Source of the DNA: Planctomycetota bacterium
Lineage (GTDB): Bacteria; Planctomycetota; UBA1135; GCA-002686595
Direction: 5' to 3'
Assembly (NCBI GenBank): GCA_004296785.1
Contig: SCVU01000060.1
Coordinates: forward strand, 1-8,703
Length of the DNA stretch: 8,703 nucleotides
Below the pieces are notes generated by a model. It saw nothing but the letters and a program-made list of their open reading frames with translations. It had not been told where the DNA came from and searched no databases. Made by a program: the position numbers and the translations under genes. Below, in pieces: positions 1-5,085 of this stretch; position 1 is the first letter of the stretch, and the number at the start of each line of letters is the position of its first letter.

Positions 1-1576
1 CGACGCGCACGTGCTCGACCGGCACGCCGAGCTCTTCGGCGACGAGGTACGCGACGACCGAGTTCGAGCCCTGGCCGATGTCGTTGCCGCCGGTGAACAC
101 GGTGATCGCGCCCGAGCGATCGACCTTGAGCTGCACGCCGGCCTGCGGCATGTCGTTCGGATAGACCGGGTAGTTCGTGCCCGAGATGTACATCGAGCCC
201 GCGACGCCGAGGCCGCGGCCGAACGCGAGCTTGCCGCGGCGGTCCTTCCACCCGCTGGCGCGCTCGACGAGCTCGAGGCACTGCAGGAAGCCGTTCGACG
301 TGATGCGCTGGCCGTTGACGGTGCGCGTCTGCTCGCCTTGAAAGTTCTTGCGGCGGATCTCGATCGGATCGAGCGCGAGCTTCTCCGCGACCTCGTCGAG
401 CTGCACTTCGAACGCGAAGCGCGGCTGCACCGAGCCGTGCCCGCGCTTCGGTCCGCACGGCGGCTTGTTCGTGAACACGCGCGTCGAGTCGAAGCGGTAG
501 CTCGGGAAGTCGTACGGGCCGGTCAGGAGCTGGCCCGCGTAGTAGGTCGTGACGAGGCCGAACGAGCTGTACGAGCCGCCGTCGATCAGGATCTTCGCGT
601 CGACGCCGGTGATGCGGCCGTCCTTCGTCGCGCTCGTCCGGTACGCGAGCTGCATCGGGTGGCGGCCGCGGTGCGCGTAGAAGACCTCCTCGCGCGTCCA
701 CAGCATCTTCACCGGCCGTCCGGTCTTCTGCGCGAGCTTCGCGACGCAGAACTCGAGGCTGAACGGGTCCGACTTGCCGCCGAACGCGCCGCCGAGGCAC
801 GGCTGCACGACGCGGATCTTCGCCGGATCGAGCTCGAGCACGCGCGCGAGCGCGCGGTGCACGTAGTGCGTGATCTGCGTCGCCGACCACAGCGTCAGCA
901 GGCCGTCGGGCGAGAACGTCGCGAGCGCGCAGTGCGGCTCGATCGGCGCGTGCGTCGTGCCGTGGAACGTGTAGTCGCCGCTCAGCACGAGGTCGGCGCT
1001 CGCCGCCGCCGCGTCGACGTCGCCGAACGCGAGGTGCACGTGCTTCGAGATGTTGCCGTTCTCGCCGCTCTTGCCCGCGTGGATCGGCGGATCGGCGCGC
1101 ACGAGGCTCTCGCGCGGGTCCATGTACGCGTGCAAGAGCTCGTACTCGACGCGGATCTTCTTCAGCGCTCGATTCGCCGTGTCCTCGTCGATCGCCGCGA
1201 CGGCCGCGACCGGATCGCCGATGAAGCGCACCTTGTCGACCGCGAGCGCGTTCTCGTCCGGCGTCCACGGGATCACGCCGTACTTGATCGGCATGTCGGC
1301 GCCGGTGATCACCGCGTGCACGCCGGGCAGCGCGAGCGCGGCCGACGCGTCGACCGACTTCACGAGCGCGTGTGCGTGCGGGCTGCGCAGCGTCTTCGCG
1401 TGCAGCATGCCCGGCAGCACGAGATCGTCGGTGTACAGCGCCGCGCCGGTCGCCTTCGCGAGCCCGTCGACCTTGCGCATCGGCCGCCCGATCACGCGGA
1501 ACGCGTCGTTGGCGCGATCGCCCGGCGCGTGCTCGCCCCACGGCGCACCGGGGCCGTGCAGATCGCGCGCGCTCAA
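1..1576 (-). CDS. Molybdopterin-binding (large) subunit of a xanthine dehydrogenase-family hydroxylase, 4-hydroxybenzoyl-CoA reductase alpha (HcrA)-like; C-terminus cut by window edge
   Basis: The minus strand is open from a TTG at 1576-1574 to the left edge, giving 525 residues without a stop. Visible motifs are VIGRPMRKVDG (residues 28-38), FIGDPVAAVAAIDE (118-131), the HAPIEPH segment (209-215), GGAFGGK of the molybdopterin site (262-268), REEVFYAHRGRHP (295-307), KPPCGPKRGHG (371-381) and GGNDIGQG (496-503). From memory of the family, the REEVFY, KPPCGPKRGHG and GQGS segments resemble HcrA, which binds the Mo-cofactor in the enzyme that removes the ring hydroxyl of 4-hydroxybenzoyl-CoA to give benzoyl-CoA. 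Other substrates remain possible. The catalytic glutamate near the C-terminus lies outside the window. The start is inferred: TTG overlaps the TGA of the [2Fe-2S] subunit (TTGA) and follows a GAGGGG Shine-Dalgarno-like run. The first ATG in frame falls inside the conserved N-terminal motif. The family is about 750-800 residues long, so roughly one third is missing. The FAD subunit may lie further downstream. Confidence 0.93.
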   Translation of the reverse strand, partial: MSARDLHGPGAPWGEHAPGDRANDAFRVIGRPMRKVDGLAKATGAALYTDDLVLPGMLHAKTLRSPHAHALVKSVDASAALALPGVHAVITGADMPIKYGVIPWTPDENALAVDKVRFIGDPVAAVAAIDEDTANRALKKIRVEYELLHAYMDPRESLVRADPPIHAGKSGENGNISKHVHLAFGDVDAAAASADLVLSGDYTFHGTTHAPIEPHCALATFSPDGLLTLWSATQITHYVHRALARVLELDPAKIRVVQPCLGGAFGGKSDPFSLEFCVAKLAQKTGRPVKMLWTREEVFYAHRGRHPMQLAYRTSATKDGRITGVDAKILIDGGSYSSFGLVTTYYAGQLLTGPYDFPSYRFDSTRVFTNKPPCGPKRGHGSVQPRFAFEVQLDEVAEKLALDPIEIRRKNFQGEQTRTVNGQRITSNGFLQCLELVERASGWKDRRGKLAFGRGLGVAGSMYISGTNYPVYPNDMPQAGVQLKVDRSGAITVFTGGNDIGQGSNSVVAYLVAEELGVPVEHVRV

Positions 1577-2178
1577 CGCTGCCCCTCGGAATTCGGCGCG
1601 CCCGGCGCGTTCGAGCACGCGCCCGGTCCACGCAGACCGGCGTAGCCGTGGCGCCACTGCTCGAAGTCGCGCGGCGCGCCGGCCGCGCCGCACGACTCGG
1701 CGATCGCGAGCTCGACCGCCTGGAAGATCTGCGTGTAGCCGGTGCAGCGGCACAGATTGCCCGCGAGCGCCGCGCGGATCTCCTCGCGCGTCGCGTTCGG
1801 CTTCTTGTTCAGCAGCGCGCGCGCCGACAGCATCATCCCCGGCTGGCAGAAGCCGCACTGCAGCGCGCCGCAGCGATCGAACGCGTCCTGCACCGGATCC
1901 GCGCCGCTGCCGCCGGCCTTCACGTGCGCCGGCATCAGCCCTTCGATCGTCGTGATCGCGCGGCCCTCGACGAGGCTCGCCAGCGTCAGGCATGCGAGCA
2001 CCGGCTGTCCGTCGACGAGCACCGTGCACGCGCCGCAATCGCCCTTGTCGCAGCCCTGCTTCGAGCCGGTCAGGCCGAGCTCGTAGCGCAGCACTTCGAG
2101 CAGGCTCCAGTGGTCGGGCGCCGCCACGGCGAGGCGGTCGCCGTTGACCGACAGATCCAGAACGCGCATTCTCGGCAT
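1573..2178 (-). CDS. [2Fe-2S] small subunit of a xanthine dehydrogenase-family molybdenum hydroxylase (HcrC/CoxS-like)
   Basis: This 201-residue protein carries two iron-sulfur domains that pass electrons between the molybdenum site and the flavin subunit or outside acceptor. The plant-ferredoxin-type cluster has C43, C48, C51 and C63 (GCDKGDCGACTVLVDG). The C-terminal four-helix domain has C108, C111, C143 and C145 (CGFCQPGM and GNLCRCTGY). All eight ligands are intact. The body ends near residue 163. A Gly/Ala/Pro-rich tail of about 38 residues (164-201) is longer than usual, and its DNA also holds the ribosome-binding site of the next gene. Start choice: ATG at 2178 has AGGA just upstream, but with very short spacing. 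ATG at 2169 (MRVLDLSVNG) fits family N-termini equally well, and a TTG at 2205 is less likely. It forms a translationally coupled operon with the large subunit. The substrate cannot be read from this subunit. Confidence 0.95.
   Translation of the reverse strand: MPRMRVLDLSVNGDRLAVAAPDHWSLLEVLRYELGLTGSKQGCDKGDCGACTVLVDGQPVLACLTLASLVEGRAITTIEGLMPAHVKAGGSGADPVQDAFDRCGALQCGFCQPGMMLSARALLNKKPNATREEIRAALAGNLCRCTGYTQIFQAVELAIAESCGAAGAPRDFEQWRHGYAGLRGPGACSNAPGAPNSEGQR
1576..1587 (-). promoter_or_regulatory. Ribosome-binding site and TTG start of the large hydroxylase subunit
   Basis: Read on the minus strand, CGAGGGGCAGCGTTGAGC contains a GAGGGG run about five bases before TTG, and this TTG shares two bases with the TGA of the small-subunit gene. 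This supports translational coupling of the two subunits and decides the unusual TTG start. It was seen directly in the sequence; use of TTG is inferred. Confidence 0.55.
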
Positions 2179-2235
2179 TGTCCTGCCGGACTGCGCGCGC
2201 GACAAGTTTCGAGCGGGTTCCGGCGCGCATCACCC
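2179..2235. promoter_or_regulatory. 57-bp divergent intergenic region between the hydroxylase operon and the cls-like gene
   Basis: Promoters for both directions must lie here or inside the flanking coding sequences. It contains the relatively AT-rich patch GACAAGTTTC (2201-2210). A short inverted pair, TTGTC (2178-2182) and GACAA (2201-2205), has centres about 23 bp apart, the spacing expected for two operator half-sites two helical turns apart. Five-base arms are weak evidence. I could not assign a convincing -35/-10 pair on either strand, and no Shine-Dalgarno precedes the plus-strand ATG. Confidence 0.35.
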
Positions 2236-3513
2236 ATGCAGCCGCCCGTCTCCGCAGCCAGCGCGCTCGACGCGCGCGACTTCGAGGCGGCGGTGCGCGA
2301 GATGCTCGGGCGCGAGGGCACGGCGTCGTCGCCGGCGCGCCTGCTCGAGCCGCTGCGGCGGCGCTGGGTCGCGACGATGCGCCAATTGCGGCCGCTGGGC
2401 GGGTGCGCGACCGGCAATCGCGTGCAGCTGTACGAGTCGGGCGACGAGATCTGGGACCGGATGTGGCGCGCGATGCGCGGCGCCAAGCGGCGCGTGTGGC
2501 TCGAGACGTACATCCTCGAGCCCGACGGCGTCGGCACGCGCACGCTGGCCGAGCTCGCCAACGCGGCCGGCCGCGGCTGCGAGGTCGTGTTCCTGTACGA
2601 CGACTTCGGTTCGCTGCGCGTCAACGACGCGCTGCTCGCGCCGCTGCGCGCGATCGGCGTGCGCGCGCTCGCGTACAACCCGATCCTGCCGTGGCGCCGG
2701 CGCGGGCCGATCCTGCGGCGCAACCACCGCAAGCTGTTGATCGTCGACTCCGACGTCGCGTTCTGCGGCGGGCTCAACGTCGGCGAGGACTACGCGGGCC
2801 CGAAGCTCGGCAACTCGCGCTTCCGCGACAGCCACGTGCGCGTCGAGGGCGCGGCGGTGCGCGAGCTCGCGCGGCTGTTCGCGGCGACGCTCGCCGAGAT
2901 CGGCGAGGAGGCGCCGGCCAGCGCGCGCGCCGAGGACCCGCCCGCATGCGTGCCGTCGGCGGGCTCGCTCGTGCAGGTGCTCGAGTCGAACCAGTTCCGC
3001 AAGCGCCGCGCGATCCAGCGCATGCTGCGCACGACGCTGCAGCGCGCATCGCTGCGCTGCTGGGCGACCTCGCCGTACTTCGTGCCGCCGCCGCGGCTGC
3101 GCCAGGCGATGGGCAAGGCCGCGCGGCGCGGCGTCGACGTGCGCGTGCTGACCGCCGGCCCGTCGGACGTGCCGCTCGTGTCGCTGGCGAGCCAGCACGT
3201 GTACGCGTGGCTGCTCGCGCGCGGCGTGCGCATCTTCGAGTACGGCACCAAGGAGCGGCTGCTGCACGCGAAGAGCGTCACCGTCGACGGCGTCTACGGG
3301 ATGGTCGGCTCGTTCAACTTCGACTACCTGTCGTGGGGGCGCAATCTCGAGGTCAACGTCGGCGTGCTCGACCTGAAGTTCGCGCGCGAGCTCGAGCAGC
3401 AGTTCGAGCACGACCTCGAGCAGGCGCGCGAGGTCAAGCTCGCCGACCTTGCCGGCCGCAGCGCGTGGCAGCGGATGTTGCAGGCGCTGGCGTTCCGTCT
3501 GCTGCGGCTCTAG
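2236..3513 (+). CDS. cls: Phospholipase D superfamily protein, ClsB-like cardiolipin synthase
   Basis: This 425-residue protein has two PLDc domains, each with a complete HKD motif. In the first, H164, K166 and D171 lie in NHRKLLIVD, followed by CGGLNVGEDY. In the second, H344, K346 and D351 lie in HAKSVTVDG, followed by GSFNFDYLSWGRNLEVN. Two HKD motifs form one active site that works through a phosphohistidine intermediate. In bacteria of this type the usual job is joining phospholipids to make cardiolipin at the inner membrane. There are no N-terminal transmembrane helices, unlike E. coli ClsA, so length and layout match the soluble, membrane-associated ClsB type. The start is the ATG at 2236. 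No clear Shine-Dalgarno is visible, but homology (VQLYESGDEIWDRMW from about residue 63) begins well after it. The gene stands alone, divergent from the hydroxylase operon. Another phosphatidyltransferase or phospholipase activity cannot be excluded. Confidence 0.93.
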   Translation: MQPPVSAASALDARDFEAAVREMLGREGTASSPARLLEPLRRRWVATMRQLRPLGGCATGNRVQLYESGDEIWDRMWRAMRGAKRRVWLETYILEPDGVGTRTLAELANAAGRGCEVVFLYDDFGSLRVNDALLAPLRAIGVRALAYNPILPWRRRGPILRRNHRKLLIVDSDVAFCGGLNVGEDYAGPKLGNSRFRDSHVRVEGAAVRELARLFAATLAEIGEEAPASARAEDPPACVPSAGSLVQVLESNQFRKRRAIQRMLRTTLQRASLRCWATSPYFVPPPRLRQAMGKAARRGVDVRVLTAGPSDVPLVSLASQHVYAWLLARGVRIFEYGTKERLLHAKSVTVDGVYGMVGSFNFDYLSWGRNLEVNVGVLDLKFARELEQQFEHDLEQAREVKLADLAGRSAWQRMLQALAFRLLRL

Positions 3514-3607
3514 TGCTGCGGTTCTGACCGCCGGCTTCCTCGAAATCGCGCCGTACCATCTGCGCAAGGCGCGCACCCCGTTCGCCCCGCACCCTCCGGA
3601 CCCCGCC
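3514..3607 (+). promoter_or_regulatory. Intergenic region with possible promoter of the repeat lipoprotein gene
   Basis: This 94-bp gap follows the cls-like stop codon. The only -10-like hexamer I see is TACCAT at 3554-3559 (four of six matches to TATAAT), which would give a leader of about 40 bases. I see no matching -35 at the usual distance. There is no hairpin followed by a T-run, so no intrinsic terminator for the cls-like gene is visible. No strong Shine-Dalgarno precedes the ATG at 3608. The right half is unusually C-rich on the plus strand. Confidence 0.25.
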
Positions 3608-4399
3608 ATGACCAACCGTCCCTCGTCGTCCGTCCTCGGTCTGTCCCTGCTCGCCGCGATCAGCGCCGGCTGCTCGCTCCACGTCGGCTGCGCCGGCGGC
3701 TCGAGCTGGAACGTGAACGGCGTGCGCCTGACCGAGCAGCACACCGAGGTGCTGGCCGCGCCCTCGCTCGGCGCCGACGGCATCGCGATCGACATCCCGG
3801 CCGGACAGGTGCGCTTCGAGTCGACGACCGGCGCGCCGAGCATCGAGGTCGTCGTGCACGAGAAGACCAAGGGCGACGCGAGCGTGCGCTACGAGCGCGG
3901 CGCGCTCGTCGTGACCACGAAGAGCGGCGAGCCGGCCGCGCTGGGCGACGTGCTCGTCCGCACCAACGGTCCGCTGGCCAAGGCGTCGATCGACACCGGC
4001 GCCGGCGACGTCTCGCTGAACGGCCTGCAGGTCCAGGCGGGCCTGCGCGTCGATTCGGGCGCCGGCGGCGTCCTGTTCAGCGACGGCAGCGTGCAGGGCG
4101 ATCTGTCGATCGAATCGGGCGCGGGCGACGTCGAGCTCGCGCGCGTGAAGTGCGCGGACCTCAAGCTCTCCTCGGGCGCCGGCGACATCCGCATCGCGGC
4201 AGTCGAGGCGCGCAAGGCCGAGCTCGACTCGGGTGCGGGCGATCTGCGCTTGTCGAACTGCACGCTCGTCGAGATCGACGCGGACACCGGCGTCGGCGAC
4301 GTCGACGTCGTCGACTGCACGTATCAGAAGAGCGACTTCGACACCGGCGTCGGCGACGTGCGCGTGCGCAGCGACGCGGCGCACAAGTCGAACGGCTGA
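3608..4399 (+). CDS. Probable lipoprotein with C-terminal seven-fold (D/S/E)(S/T)GxG(D/G) repeats, DUF4097-like
   Basis: This 263-residue protein starts at ATG 3608. Residues 1-21 form a short signal peptide (basic N-region, hydrophobic LGLSLLAAI) ending in SAGC, so C22 is a plausible lipidation site. The -3 residue is Ser rather than the preferred Leu, and a second Cys sits at 28. Residues about 30-128 are a mixed beta region (IAIDIPAGQVRFESTTG). Residues 129-263 are seven repeats beginning at 129, 149, 169, 188, 207, 226 and 245, for example DTGAGDVSL and DSGAGDLRL. These fit a right-handed beta-solenoid-like fold as in DUF4097/adhesin-like proteins. Role unknown; a cell-envelope location is inferred. 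The Asp/Gly turns could bind calcium, which is speculation. The gene ends one base from the convergent carbonic-anhydrase-like gene. Confidence 0.85.
   Translation: MTNRPSSSVLGLSLLAAISAGCSLHVGCAGGSSWNVNGVRLTEQHTEVLAAPSLGADGIAIDIPAGQVRFESTTGAPSIEVVVHEKTKGDASVRYERGALVVTTKSGEPAALGDVLVRTNGPLAKASIDTGAGDVSLNGLQVQAGLRVDSGAGGVLFSDGSVQGDLSIESGAGDVELARVKCADLKLSSGAGDIRIAAVEARKAELDSGAGDLRLSNCTLVEIDADTGVGDVDVVDCTYQKSDFDTGVGDVRVRSDAAHKSNG
3992..4396 (+). repeat. Seven tandem coding repeats of 60 then 57 bp inside the lipoprotein gene
   Basis: Units start at 3992, 4052, 4112, 4169, 4226, 4283 and 4340. The first two are 60 bp and the rest 57 bp, with the final unit ending at the stop codon. The protein core (D/S/E)(S/T)G(A/V)G(D/G)(V/I/L) is kept, while the second half of each unit varies. 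At DNA level units six and seven share an identical 20-base start (4283-4302 and 4340-4359), whereas older units differ at many third positions. This suggests a recent duplication at the 3' end. Spacing was counted directly from the sequence. Confidence 0.88.
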
Positions 4400-4400
4400 G

Positions 4401-5084
4401 TCAGCTCGCCGGGTTGAACACCACGCGCCCGCCGCGCGGCTCGGCGTACACGCAGTGCACGGTGAGCGCCGGCCAGCGTTCGAGCAGCCGCCGCTTCGCG
4501 GTGCGCAAGTCGGCGTACTGGCGCTCCAGCCGCACCGCCGGCGAGCTGCCCGGATGCTTGTGCGCGTAGAACGCGCAGTCGGCGTGCGCGATCAGCCAGA
4601 TCGCGCGCAGCCGGTGCGACTCGATCATCAGGCGCAGCGAGAGCTCGAGCACGCGCTCGTGGTCGAAGGTCGAGCCCCAGCCGTCGAGCCCGGCCGGTCC
4701 GCCGGGCAGCGCGATCATGTCGGGGCGCTCCGACAGGTGCGCGCGCACGTACTCCTCGAAGTGCGCGTGGTAGCGGCCGTCGGAGCAGCAGATCACGAGC
4801 GATTCGGGCAGCTCGTTCTCCCACGCGGCGATCGAGACGTGCGCATCGGCGCGCGCGGGCTCGAGCGGCGGCTCGGGCGGGGCCTCCGGCGCGCGGATCG
4901 GCGCGGGCGGAACGGGCGCGAGCTCGATCGGCGCCGCGACGGGCTCGGCGGCTGGCTCCTCGTCGGGCGCCGCGGCGGGCGGCGGCGCCTTCGGCGGAGT
5001 CGGCAGCGGCGGGACGTGCACCGGGCGCTCGAAGAACGAGCGCAGCGGCTTGGGTTCGCGGGGCGTCGGTTTCTCGCGGCTCAT
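4401..5084 (-). CDS. Divergent beta-carbonic-anhydrase-like protein with Pro/Ala-rich N-terminus
   Basis: The protein has 227 residues. Residues 1-82 are a Pro/Ala/Glu-rich, probably disordered region without a signal peptide or membrane helix. Residues about 83-227 look like a beta-class carbonic anhydrase. C100-S-D102-G-R104 matches the C-x-D-x-R element that holds zinc and the Asp/Arg pair, and H167-A-D-C170 matches the H-x-x-C element. Predicted zinc ligands are therefore C100, H167 and C170, with D102 as fourth ligand or gate. The domain is divergent: typical beta enzymes have CSDSR and HxxCG, here CSDGR and HADCA, and the usual RNAGN segment appears replaced by ALPGGPAG (125-132). It may hydrate CO2 or may have lost this activity. 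Pfam has a 'putative carbonic anhydrase' family (Pro_CA_2) that may fit; I could not search. The ATG lies one base after the TGA of the upstream membrane-protein gene (TGACATG), so the two are probably co-translated. Confidence 0.82.
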   Translation of the reverse strand: MSREKPTPREPKPLRSFFERPVHVPPLPTPPKAPPPAAAPDEEPAAEPVAAPIELAPVPPAPIRAPEAPPEPPLEPARADAHVSIAAWENELPESLVICCSDGRYHAHFEEYVRAHLSERPDMIALPGGPAGLDGWGSTFDHERVLELSLRLMIESHRLRAIWLIAHADCAFYAHKHPGSSPAVRLERQYADLRTAKRRLLERWPALTVHCVYAEPRGGRVVFNPAS

Positions 5085-5085
5085 G

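Noticed and set aside
11..1645. Long plus-strand open frame (544 codons)
   Set aside because: Its product is Arg/Ala/Val-rich low-complexity sequence without motifs, antisense to the HcrA-like gene; high G+C leaves few stops on the opposite strand.
3514..3607. Intrinsic terminator or small RNA after the cls-like gene
   Set aside because: No stable stem followed by a T-run is visible; short GC-rich complementary pieces are expected by chance at this composition.
2230..3870. 546-codon minus-strand frame opposite the cls-like gene
   Set aside because: It is rich in Arg/Ala/His with no recognisable domain, while the plus frame contains both complete HKD motifs.
3992..4396. Regular 57-bp spacing as a CRISPR or satellite array
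   Set aside because: The periodicity is in frame with the lipoprotein, conserved as protein rather than DNA, and has no unique spacers between identical repeats.
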